DNA of 64,000 nucleotides from Gammaproteobacteria bacterium (GTDB taxonomy: Bacteria; Pseudomonadota; Gammaproteobacteria; Pseudomonadales; Azotimanducaceae): positions 1 through 64,000 of the forward strand of contig JAUIED010000005.1 of the NCBI GenBank assembly GCA_030428905.1, given 5' to 3'. The translations under genes were made by a program, and so were the position numbers. The notes below the pieces were generated by a model. The model saw nothing but the letters and a program-made list of their open reading frames with translations, did not search any database and was not told the DNA's origin. Below, in pieces: positions 14,755 through 22,458 of the stretch (position 1 is its first letter; every line of letters starts with the position of its first letter).

Positions 14755-16419
14755 GTGTTGTTGCGAAAGCTTGCATTGCGAATCTTCATCCTCTCTGGGC
14801 TTGTCGCTTCCGCGCCGCTTCTGGCTGAGCCCTGTGGGGACGCTGCGAGTGCGCCGTCGCTCGAGCGCTTCTACAGCCACGCGTGGGGGTACGATGCACG
14901 CAACACCCGCTACCAGCCCGATGCGGCTCTGCATGCCGGGAATGTCGGCAGCCTGCGCCTGAAGTGGGTGTACGGGCTCGCCGGTAACACGCCGCGCTCC
15001 TACCCTCTGGTGACCGAAGACACGGTGTTCATGGGCGATCCGGGCCGCGGCGTGGTGGCTCTGGATCGCGAGACGGGTTGCGAGCGCTGGCTTGCCGAGC
15101 ACGACGGCTACATCTCCAGCGCCATCCTTCCGGTGCGCATCGATGGCCGTCAGGCGCTGCTCTACAACGATCGGATCCGCGGCATCTATGCCATCGATGC
15201 ACGCGACGGCAGCCCCATCTGGCACGCCGAGGTAACGGACGAGCCCCTGCCCTGGTACTCAGGCACGCCGCTCGTGGTGGGGGAGCGGGTGTTCGTGCCG
15301 GTTGCTTCGCAGGAGGTGGGCCTGGCGTTCAACCCGTTCTACGGTTGCTGCACCACCAGCGGCGGCATGGCGGCTTTCGACGTGCGAACAGGTTCTAAGC
15401 TGTGGTATCGGCCGACCATCGAGGCACCCGCGCAGAAGACCGGCAGCCACTGGTGGTTTGTGAGCAAATTCGGACCCAGCGGCGCGCCGGTATGGGGAGC
15501 GCCGAGCTTCGATGCGCAGCGCAACCTGCTCTACTTCGGCACCGGCCAGAACTACTCGCACCCCACCACGGACACCAGCAACGCCTTGTTTGCGTTGCAC
15601 GCAGACACCGGTGAGATTGCCTGGCGCACCCAGTTCACCCCGAACGATGCGTACACGGCGGCGTGCAACATCCTGCCGACCAAACATCCGAACTGCCCCG
15701 ACCCGCCGGGGCCCGACGTGGATTTCGGCGCCGCAACCGTGCTCACCCGCAATTCCGAGGGGCGTCAGATGCTGGTGGCCGGGCAGAAATCCGCTGAGGT
15801 GCACGCGGTGGATGCGAGCAACGGGGAGCGGCTGTGGACCACCCGGCTCGGCCGCGGTGGCATTATCGGCGGCGTGCACTGGGGGCTCGCCGTAGATGAG
15901 AATCGCGGCCTGGTGTTCGCGCCGAACAGCGACAAAAAGGTGGCGCAGTTTCCGTCGCCCGGCGAGCCAGAACCCGGACTGTACGCGCTCGACCTGGATA
16001 GCGGTGACGTCCGCTGGCATTACAGCCGTGCGTCGCGTTGTGATGAGGAGCCGTGTGTGTACGGCCTGTCCTCCGCCATCACCGCCGCCAACGACGTGGT
16101 GGTGACCGGCAGTATGGATGGGTACCTGGAAATATACGCCTCCGATACTGGCGAGCGACTCTGGGCGTTCGATGCCTGGCGGGACTTTGACGCCGTGAAT
16201 GGCGTGCCCACCTCCGGCGGGGCGTTCGATGCGCATGGACCCATGCTCGCGGATGATCTGTTGCTGGTGACGGCGGGCTACGGTTACGTCGGGCGTCAGC
16301 GCGGTGGCAACGCGTTTCTGGTGTTTGAAGTGGACGAGAGTTACGGTGCGTCTGATACCGATCTTACCGGTGGCCAGGCTCAGAAAAACAATAAGGATAA
16401 CAAGGGAGCAGACCAATGA
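14755..16419 (+). CDS. PQQ-dependent dehydrogenase, PVA-dehydrogenase-like, without heme domain
   Basis: This protein of about 554 residues has a signal peptide (residues 1-24) and then goes straight into a PQQ propeller clearly related to the quinohemoprotein at 6.9-8.8 kb. Shared elements include the YGCCTTSGG vicinal cysteines, FGTGQNYSHP, and GRGGIIGGVHWG. The N-terminal cytochrome c domain is missing, so it needs another electron acceptor. The C-terminus ends in a low-complexity Asn/Lys-rich tail. The GTG start follows an AGGA; a TTG one codon later is possible. The small four-helix membrane gene starts inside its stop codon (ATGA), suggesting tight co-translation. Confidence 0.86.
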   Translation: MLLRKLALRIFILSGLVASAPLLAEPCGDAASAPSLERFYSHAWGYDARNTRYQPDAALHAGNVGSLRLKWVYGLAGNTPRSYPLVTEDTVFMGDPGRGVVALDRETGCERWLAEHDGYISSAILPVRIDGRQALLYNDRIRGIYAIDARDGSPIWHAEVTDEPLPWYSGTPLVVGERVFVPVASQEVGLAFNPFYGCCTTSGGMAAFDVRTGSKLWYRPTIEAPAQKTGSHWWFVSKFGPSGAPVWGAPSFDAQRNLLYFGTGQNYSHPTTDTSNALFALHADTGEIAWRTQFTPNDAYTAACNILPTKHPNCPDPPGPDVDFGAATVLTRNSEGRQMLVAGQKSAEVHAVDASNGERLWTTRLGRGGIIGGVHWGLAVDENRGLVFAPNSDKKVAQFPSPGEPEPGLYALDLDSGDVRWHYSRASRCDEEPCVYGLSSAITAANDVVVTGSMDGYLEIYASDTGERLWAFDAWRDFDAVNGVPTSGGAFDAHGPMLADDLLLVTAGYGYVGRQRGGNAFLVFEVDESYGASDTDLTGGQAQKNNKDNKGADQ

Positions 16420-16766
16420 AAGTCCTTCTCATCGCAGCGCTCGTCGCCAACCTGTTGCTGGAGACCATGGCGGCGCTGTCGCTCATCGGCGGACCTGGAG
16501 GTCTGAGTGCCGCCGGCACCGGCGGCCAATGGTCCATGCACTACGGTTTCGCGGCGCTGGCGATTGCCAGCGTGTCCGTCTGGACCTGGTTTCAGCGCAG
16601 CCAGGCAGCGGCGCTGACCGTCGCTCTCGGCACCCTGCTGGTGTTTCATTCCGGTCTCGCGGTATCGCTGGCGGCTGCGGGCGATCAGCAGGGCGGCATG
16701 GTGGCCCACATCGTGCTGGCGGTGCTCTTTGCGGTGCTGTTTGCGGGGCGCTCGAAGCTCGCCTGA
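16416..16766 (+). CDS. Small four-helix membrane protein, unknown function
   Basis: This 116-residue protein has four predicted membrane helices (about 2-25, 41-58, 66-88, 93-112) with short loops. Three histidines fall in or near helices 2, 3 and 4 (His42, His78, His98). No family is recognised with confidence. It overlaps the upstream PQQ enzyme by 4 bases, so it is made together with it. Because that enzyme lacks its own heme domain, this protein is a reasonable candidate for its membrane anchor or electron acceptor, possibly binding heme b or quinone. That role is inference from context and His placement only. Confidence 0.6.
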   Translation: MKVLLIAALVANLLLETMAALSLIGGPGGLSAAGTGGQWSMHYGFAALAIASVSVWTWFQRSQAAALTVALGTLLVFHSGLAVSLAAAGDQQGGMVAHIVLAVLFAVLFAGRSKLA

Positions 16767-16770
16767 CGCC

Positions 16771-18387
16771 TCACCCGTCCAGGAGTTCCCGCAACCGGTA
16801 CTTCTGCACTTTGGTGCTGCTCATGGGCCACTCCTGCACGAAGCGCACCGCGCGCGGCACCTTGAAGCTCGCGAGTTGGCCTTTGCAGTGATCGATGATC
16901 TCGTCCTCGCTTACCTGCATGCCGGGCTTGAGCTCGATGAAGGCGACGGGCACCTCTTCCAGGCGCGCATCCGGGCGGCCGATGACCTGCGCCAGCGCCA
17001 CCGCCGGATGGCGTGAGAGATGCGACTCGATTTCCAGCGCCGCGACGTTTTCGCCGCCCACCTTGAGCATGTCCTTCAGCCGTCCGTGAAAGCGAATGGC
17101 GCCATCCTCATCCAGGCTGCAGAGATCACCCGTACGAAACCAGCCGTCCGCGAAGGCTTCGGCGTTCTTCTCCGGTGACTTGTAGTAGCCGGCAAACACG
17201 CAGTATCCCTTGGCCCACAGCTCGCCCCTGGTGCCAGCGGGGAGGTCTTCGCCGCTGTCCGGGTCGACGATTCGTACGCTGATGCCGGGGAATGGCACGC
17301 CGCATGTGTGCAGACGCTTGTCGAGCGGCTCGTCAGGATGGTTGAAGGAGATCACCCCGCCGCACTCCGTGAGTCCGTAGGCGCCGGTCTGCACCGCCTG
17401 CGGGAACGCGTCCTGAAAGCGCACCAGCATGTCCACCGGGGCGACGTTGTTGATGCGGCGAATGCGCGACAGATCGGCGCTGGCGAAGCGCGGGTGGTTG
17501 ATGAGTTCGTTGGTCACGGTAGGGAAAGCGGGGAAGGCCACGGTCACCCGTTCCCGTTCCAGCATGTCCAGCGCCTTGCCGGCCTCGATGTGCGTCATGG
17601 ACGCCATGGCCGCACCCGCATCGGCGCAGGCGAGCATGGGCAGTATGGCTGCCATGTGGAACATGGGCAGCGGCGCCCAGAAGACGTCCTCGGCATCGAG
17701 AAAGTAGCGGGTGCGATTCATGTTGATGCCGTTGCGCACCAGCATCTCGTGGTCGAGCGGGCAGCCTTTCGGGTGCGCGGTGGTGCCCGAGGTGTACATC
17801 ATGATGGCCGGGTTGCGCACGCTGGTCTGCACGCGCAAGGCGTCCACCGCTTCGTCAGATACGCTGCTGGCCAGGGCGACGAACGCAGCTTCGTCGATGA
17901 ATCCGGCGGGGGCGGAACCGCCCAGCATGACCGCGGCGCGAAGCCTTGGTGCGGCGCCGACCGACAGCGGTGCGCTGCCTTCAGCAAGGCCTGGCAGAGC
18001 GGCATGCAGCAGCGCGGCGAAATCGGCGTACTCACTGATGCGATCTGAGGTGACGATGACTTCCAGGTCCGCGTTCTCCACCACATAGGCCAGCTCCGGC
18101 GGCTTGTAGCGGGCGTTCATCGGCACCGCGCAGGCGCCCAGCAGACAGGTGCCGAGCAAGAGCTCCACATACTCCGGGCAGTTGGCCATGAGGATGCCCA
18201 CGTGGCTGCCCTGGTCGACGCCCAGTGCCCGCAGGCTGCGGGCGTGCTGCCAGGCGGCATCGATGAGCTCGGCGTAGGTGAGCCTGCGCTCGGGGAAAAT
18301 CACCGCCGGTCGATCTGCAAAACGATCCGCCGCCCGCAGGTACAGGTCTGCCACGGTGGTCACGTCGATGCGGTGTGCCCCGGCCAC
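16771..18387 (-). CDS. Acyl-CoA synthetase / AMP-dependent ligase
   Basis: This 538-residue adenylating enzyme has the A3 motif MYTSGTTAHPKG, the A5 motif YGLTECGG, the A7 motif GWFRTGDL, and the A8/A10 region GRLKDMLKVGGENVAALEIE with the catalytic Lys near the C-terminus (PMSSTKVQK). It activates a carboxylic acid to acyl-AMP and then acyl-CoA. Size and motifs fit medium/long-chain or cyclic-acid FadD-like ligases. It is convergent with the four-helix membrane gene (4 bases apart) and downstream of an NTF2-like gene by 5 bases, so those two form a transcription unit. It probably starts CoA-dependent breakdown of the substrate of this region. Confidence 0.9.
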   Translation of the reverse strand: MAGAHRIDVTTVADLYLRAADRFADRPAVIFPERRLTYAELIDAAWQHARSLRALGVDQGSHVGILMANCPEYVELLLGTCLLGACAVPMNARYKPPELAYVVENADLEVIVTSDRISEYADFAALLHAALPGLAEGSAPLSVGAAPRLRAAVMLGGSAPAGFIDEAAFVALASSVSDEAVDALRVQTSVRNPAIMMYTSGTTAHPKGCPLDHEMLVRNGINMNRTRYFLDAEDVFWAPLPMFHMAAILPMLACADAGAAMASMTHIEAGKALDMLERERVTVAFPAFPTVTNELINHPRFASADLSRIRRINNVAPVDMLVRFQDAFPQAVQTGAYGLTECGGVISFNHPDEPLDKRLHTCGVPFPGISVRIVDPDSGEDLPAGTRGELWAKGYCVFAGYYKSPEKNAEAFADGWFRTGDLCSLDEDGAIRFHGRLKDMLKVGGENVAALEIESHLSRHPAVALAQVIGRPDARLEEVPVAFIELKPGMQVSEDEIIDHCKGQLASFKVPRAVRFVQEWPMSSTKVQKYRLRELLDG

Positions 18388-18392
18388 GGCGC

Positions 18393-18884
18393 TCAGTCCG
18401 AAATCTGCCGGCGTTCGCCCGACACCTGCACCAGCCGCATGTCGGCAATCTGCCAGCCGCGCTCAGCGCTGTAGGTGAGGGTGTCGTAGTAGGTGCCGAG
18501 AAAGAGCCACAGGTGGCCGTCTGCGCGGGAGTGCCAAGCCTGCAGGTAGCTGCTCATGCGGGCGCTGCCGCCGCTGCCGTCGGCGGCGGGCAGCTGCAGC
18601 TCGGTAATGAGCTGGGTGCCGATCAGGTGCTGGGTGGCGCTGTACTCCTCCAGCGCGCCGCTGACGATGTCCGCCCAGGCATCGGGGCCGGTGACGTCCG
18701 GTACGCCGGCGGCGCCCAGGCTGGCATCCGGCGTGAAGATCTCATGGTAGATGGCGGTGCCGCGCGCCACATCGTCGGCATTGCCGGTGCCGATGAGGTC
18801 GGTGGCGATCGCGTACTGATGGCGCAGTTCCTGGATGCGCAAGCGCGCGCGCCAGGCGGCGTCGGACTGGTCGTTGGTGTGCAT
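18393..18884 (-). CDS. SnoaL/NTF2-like protein, cytosolic
   Basis: This 163-residue protein shows the SnoaL_4-like pattern RIQELRHQYAIATDLIGTGNADDVARG followed by YHEIFTPDASLGAAGVPDVTGPDAW, and ends in strands with WQIADMRLVQVSGER. Related proteins include scytalone-dehydratase-like and steroid-isomerase-like enzymes as well as non-catalytic subunits, so a dehydratase or isomerase role on a cyclic substrate is plausible but unproven. No signal peptide is present. It sits 5 bases upstream of the acyl-CoA synthetase gene in the same direction. The 82 bases beyond its start hold no clear gene. Confidence 0.72.
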   Translation of the reverse strand: MHTNDQSDAAWRARLRIQELRHQYAIATDLIGTGNADDVARGTAIYHEIFTPDASLGAAGVPDVTGPDAWADIVSGALEEYSATQHLIGTQLITELQLPAADGSGGSARMSSYLQAWHSRADGHLWLFLGTYYDTLTYSAERGWQIADMRLVQVSGERRQISD

Positions 18885-18966
18885 GGATGCTCCCCTGTCA
18901 TGTAATGCGCCAAGAAGGTAGCACGGCTGGCGGGCGCTGCTGAACTGCCAGGCGACGCATCAACCC

Positions 18967-19749
18967 TCAGGCGGCGTCCGCTGTCAGCCGCTGCCAGAGG
19001 CTTTCTGCCTGCGGCGGCAGGGCGCCGATAAGCGCTTCCAGGCGCTCCAGCAGCGCGCCCTCGGACGCAAACTGCGCCGTGCTGCCGTCGTTGTGATCGA
19101 TCTCCGTCAGGCCGCGTACCATGCAGCCGCCGGATGCGCGCATGCGCTGCACAACGAGATGGCGGCGAAACGGTGAGTCCGGATCGCTCTGCAGCCGCTC
19201 GCACGTTGCCGACAGCAGGGCTTCGTCCCCAGGCGTGTCGAGAAAATCGAAGCTGGCGGGAAACGCGCCAGGCCGATTGTGCAGGCGCCAGAAACCTTCG
19301 TGATTGCGCTCCAGGCGAAATTGCCGGTGACCTTGCGTGTAGGTGCCGGCCTGCAGCGGCACAGGGTCTATCAGGCCGTCGCCGACGCCGGTGTCCACGA
19401 GCCAGGGAGAATCCAGATCCACACGCAACACGAGATGGTTGCCGATCACTTTGTCGCCAAGTTCCTCGCGTCGAACCGCTCCGACGAGGCGGGTAACCTC
19501 GAAGCCGATGTTTTCCAGCGCCCAGCCGAGCAGACCGTTCAATTCGTAGCACCAGCCGCCCCGCCCGCTGTGCACGATCTTGTTGAAGATCGCGTGCGGA
19601 TCCTGGGAAACCGGTATGCCGAGAAACACATCCAGATTCTCGTAGGCGACGTTCAGCGCCTGACAGCGATGCAGGGACATCAGCGTTTGCAGATCCGCAG
19701 CCGGGGTGCCGAGGTAGCCGATACGCTTGAAGTAGGCGTCAAGCTCCAT
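18967..19749 (-). CDS. nat: Arylamine N-acetyltransferase (NAT) family protein
   Basis: This 260-residue protein carries the complete NAT catalytic triad: Cys67 in GRGGWCYELN, His105 in GNHLVL and Asp119 in WLVDTG. Length and residue spacing match bacterial NATs (Cys69/His107/Asp122 type). These enzymes move acetyl or propionyl groups from CoA to arylamines or related acceptors. The ATG at 19749 gives the standard N-terminus (MELDAYFKRIGY); the longer upstream frame is antisense to an SDR gene. No strong ribosome site is visible. In Mycobacterium a nat gene lies in the steroid-ring hsaACDB operon, which makes its presence among SDR and acyl-CoA genes here noteworthy. Confidence 0.9.
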   Translation of the reverse strand: MELDAYFKRIGYLGTPAADLQTLMSLHRCQALNVAYENLDVFLGIPVSQDPHAIFNKIVHSGRGGWCYELNGLLGWALENIGFEVTRLVGAVRREELGDKVIGNHLVLRVDLDSPWLVDTGVGDGLIDPVPLQAGTYTQGHRQFRLERNHEGFWRLHNRPGAFPASFDFLDTPGDEALLSATCERLQSDPDSPFRRHLVVQRMRASGGCMVRGLTEIDHNDGSTAQFASEGALLERLEALIGALPPQAESLWQRLTADAA

Positions 19750-19794
19750 GCGCGGTAGTGTAGGGCAACGGCAAATCCCGGGGGAGGGAGCGTG

Positions 19795-20529
19795 ATGGGA
19801 CGACTGGACGGCAAGGTGTGCCTCGTGACCGGCGCGGCGCGCGGCCAGGGTGCGTGCGAGGCCCGGCTGTTCGCGCAGGAGGGTGCGAAGGTGTGGCTCA
19901 CCGATGTGCTCGATGATGATGGCGAGGCGGTGGCCGCGGATATCGGCGGCACCTACCGGCATCTCGACGTCACCGACGAGCACGCCTGGCGCGAGGTGGT
20001 GGATGAGCTGGTGCGCAGCCACGGACGCATCGATGTGCTGGTGAATAACGCCGGCATCTATTCGGTGGGCCGGCACTTCGAGATCGACGTGGACGACTTC
20101 AGCCGCGTGATGGACGTGAACTGCCTCGGTGTGTTCCTCGGCATGCGCGCGGTGTCGCCGCTCATGCGCGAGGCGGGCAGCGGTTCCATCGTCAACGTAT
20201 CGTCCATTGCCGGTATCGTCGGCGGCACCAACGCCTTTGCCTACTTCACCTCCAAATGGGCGGTACGCGGCATGACCAAGGCCGCGGCGGTGGAAAACGC
20301 CCGCCGCAATGTGCGGGTCAACTCCATCCATCCCGGCGTGATCGAAACGGACATGCTGCAGGACGTGCCGGGCAACGATGACGCAGCGCGCATGGTGCGC
20401 GGTGTGCCGCTCGGCCGCATGGCGCAGCCGGAGGAGGTGGCGCGCCTGGCACTTTTTCTCGCAAGCGACGAGAGTTCATACTGCACCGGATCCGAGTTCG
20501 TCGTAGATGGAGGCATGACCGCGCTGTGA
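19795..20529 (+). CDS. SDR-family NAD(P)-dependent oxidoreductase
   Basis: This 244-residue classical short-chain dehydrogenase has the cofactor motif TGAARGQG, the NNAG motif, active-site Ser in VSSIAGI, and YFTSK (YxxxK). Residues after the second strand read LTDVLDDDG; the acidic residue there favours NAD over NADP. It ends with the VDGGMTAL C-terminus common in 3-alpha/7-alpha/20-beta hydroxysteroid and cyclic-alcohol dehydrogenases. The ATG is preferred over a GTG one codon earlier; both follow GGGGGAGGGAG. It overlaps the acyl-CoA dehydrogenase gene (GTGA), so the two form an operon that continues into a second SDR. Confidence 0.9.
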   Translation: MGRLDGKVCLVTGAARGQGACEARLFAQEGAKVWLTDVLDDDGEAVAADIGGTYRHLDVTDEHAWREVVDELVRSHGRIDVLVNNAGIYSVGRHFEIDVDDFSRVMDVNCLGVFLGMRAVSPLMREAGSGSIVNVSSIAGIVGGTNAFAYFTSKWAVRGMTKAAAVENARRNVRVNSIHPGVIETDMLQDVPGNDDAARMVRGVPLGRMAQPEEVARLALFLASDESSYCTGSEFVVDGGMTAL

Positions 20530-21710
20530 GTGTTGATCTGCAGGAGTTTCGCCGGCAAACCCGTGCCTGGCTGGAAGAGAACTGCCCGCCCGGCGCCCGT
20601 GGCGACGGGCCGGTGCCGCTGGGCAGCAGCAAGGTAGAGATGGATCCTGACGTGCGGTTGTGGCTCGAGCGCATGGCGGAAAAAGGCTGGACGGTGCCCA
20701 CCTGGCCGAAGCAGTACGGTGGCGCTGAGCTCAGCCGCGAAGAGTATCGGGTGCTGGTGGATGAGCTCACGCGCATCGGCGCCCGCCCGCCGCTCACCGG
20801 CCGTGGTGTGAACTACATCGGCCCCACCATCCTTGAGTTCGGCACCGACGCGCAGAAAGCCAAGTGGCTGCCGCGCTGCGCCCGCGGCGAGGGTGCGTGG
20901 GCCATGGGCTATTCCGAGCCGGGTGCAGGTTCTGATCTGGCGAGCCTGCGTCTGCGGGCCGAGCGCCGCGGCGACCATTACGTGCTGAACGGTTCGAAGA
21001 TCTGGACCAGCGACGCCACCATCTGCGACTACATCTTCGTGCTGGCCCGCACCGCTCCCGACAAGCCCAAGCACCAGGGCATCAGCCTGATACTGGTGGA
21101 CATGGCGCAACCCGGCGTGCGCGTGTCGCCGATCCGCCTGATCTCCGGCGCATCACCCTTCTGTGAAACGCATTTCGAAGACGCGCTAGCACCCGTAGAA
21201 GACCTGATCGGCGGCGAGGACAACGGCTGGACGGTGGGCAAACGCCTGCTGCAGTTCGAGCGTTCCACCCACGCCGGCATCAATATCTCCGGCTCCCAAG
21301 GCGGCCGGCAGGTGGACAACCCGGTAGCCTCTGTGGTGCGCCGCTACGCGGGCGATGAAAACGGCCGCATCGACGATGTTGGCGTGCGCCGGGCGCTGCT
21401 GGATTTCGAGGTGAACACCGCCGCGCAACGGCTCACCCAGCGCCGGGCAGTGGAGGAACTGCAGGCGCACGCGCCGGGGTTTACCTCATCTGCGGTGAAG
21501 CTCACCAACGCGCTCAACATCCAGGCGGGAGATGAGCTCATGATGTCGGTGATGGGCACCAACGGACTCCGAGACGGCTCCAGCGCCGATGCGGCGGAGA
21601 TGTCGCAGCGCAACCGCTGGCTGTATCAGAAGTCGCTGACCATTGCCGGTGGCACCAAGGAGGTGCAGCTCAACATCATCGCCAAGCGGGTGCTTGGCCT
21701 GCCGGACTGA
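20526..21710 (+). CDS. Acyl-CoA dehydrogenase
   Basis: This 394-residue flavoprotein has the acyl-CoA dehydrogenase fold. MGYSEPGAGSDLASL is the FAD/substrate loop, WTSDATICDYIFVLART follows, and the C-terminal region contains TIAGGTKEVQLNIIAKRVLGLP. It introduces a 2,3 double bond into an acyl-CoA. The N-terminal region and the RTRAWLEENCPP start resemble FadE variants that act on cyclic or branched CoA esters (for example terpene or steroid side chains). The GTG start overlaps the stop of the upstream SDR by 4 bases. A second SDR gene follows 16 bases downstream. Confidence 0.9.
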   Translation: MSVDLQEFRRQTRAWLEENCPPGARGDGPVPLGSSKVEMDPDVRLWLERMAEKGWTVPTWPKQYGGAELSREEYRVLVDELTRIGARPPLTGRGVNYIGPTILEFGTDAQKAKWLPRCARGEGAWAMGYSEPGAGSDLASLRLRAERRGDHYVLNGSKIWTSDATICDYIFVLARTAPDKPKHQGISLILVDMAQPGVRVSPIRLISGASPFCETHFEDALAPVEDLIGGEDNGWTVGKRLLQFERSTHAGINISGSQGGRQVDNPVASVVRRYAGDENGRIDDVGVRRALLDFEVNTAAQRLTQRRAVEELQAHAPGFTSSAVKLTNALNIQAGDELMMSVMGTNGLRDGSSADAAEMSQRNRWLYQKSLTIAGGTKEVQLNIIAKRVLGLPD

Positions 21711-21726
21711 CAGGAGAACACACGAT

Positions 21727-22458
21727 ATGAGCGATACGGTAGCGCTGGTGACCGGTGCGGCATCGGGCATCGGCCGGGCGGTGGCCCGGCAGTTGGCTGC
21801 AGATGGGTGCCGGGTGGCGGTGTGCGACATCGATGCGAAAGCGGGCAAAGCGTTGGCCGCGGAAATCGACGGCCGCTTCTACTCCTGCGATGTGCGGCAT
21901 CTGGAGTCCGTGCAGGCGGCGTTCAACGGATGTGTGGAGACGCTCGGCACGCCCACCTTCGTACACCTCAATGCGGGCATCATGACTGTGCCCACCAACG
22001 ATCCCATGCTCGCTATCGAAGACGTCAGCGAAGCACAGTATCGGCGTATCGTCGGCGTCAACCTCGATGGGGTGTATCACGGCCTGAAAGTGGCGCTGCC
22101 GTTGATGCGGCCAGCCGGTGGAGCCATCACGCTCACCGCTTCCATCGCAGGGCTTGGCCAGGTGCCCACTGACCCCATGTACACCGCCACCAAGTACGCG
22201 GTGATCGGCCTCGGGCGCGCTGTGGCTGCGGCCAACGAGGGTGGTTCGGTGCGTATCAATGTCATCTGCCCCGGCGTGGTGGATACCGCCATCGTGCCGG
22301 ATGCCTACCGGGCGCCGCAGTTCAACGTCATGCCGCCGGAAGTGCTGGCCGCCGAGGTGGTAGACCTGCTCAAGCATGGCCCCAACGGCGAGGTGAGGGT
22401 GAAGATGTCCGAGGAGCGCGCGGCGTTTACCGTGCAGCCTCAGGATCTCAGCGGCTAA
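21727..22458 (+). CDS. SDR-family oxidoreductase
   Basis: This 243-residue SDR has TGAASGIG, an Asp at the end of strand 2 (VCDIDAK, NAD preference), LNAGIM in place of the usual NNAG, and YTATK as YxxxK. The catalytic Ser lies in TLTASIAGLG. The LNAG variant is tolerated in the family but less common. The ATG follows CAGGAG by a short spacer. It is the third gene of an SDR-ACAD-SDR operon, and its 3' end overlaps the convergent OYE-fusion gene by 4 bases. It probably oxidises a hydroxyl formed after the acyl-CoA dehydrogenase step. Confidence 0.88.
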   Translation: MSDTVALVTGAASGIGRAVARQLAADGCRVAVCDIDAKAGKALAAEIDGRFYSCDVRHLESVQAAFNGCVETLGTPTFVHLNAGIMTVPTNDPMLAIEDVSEAQYRRIVGVNLDGVYHGLKVALPLMRPAGGAITLTASIAGLGQVPTDPMYTATKYAVIGLGRAVAAANEGGSVRINVICPGVVDTAIVPDAYRAPQFNVMPPEVLAAEVVDLLKHGPNGEVRVKMSEERAAFTVQPQDLSG

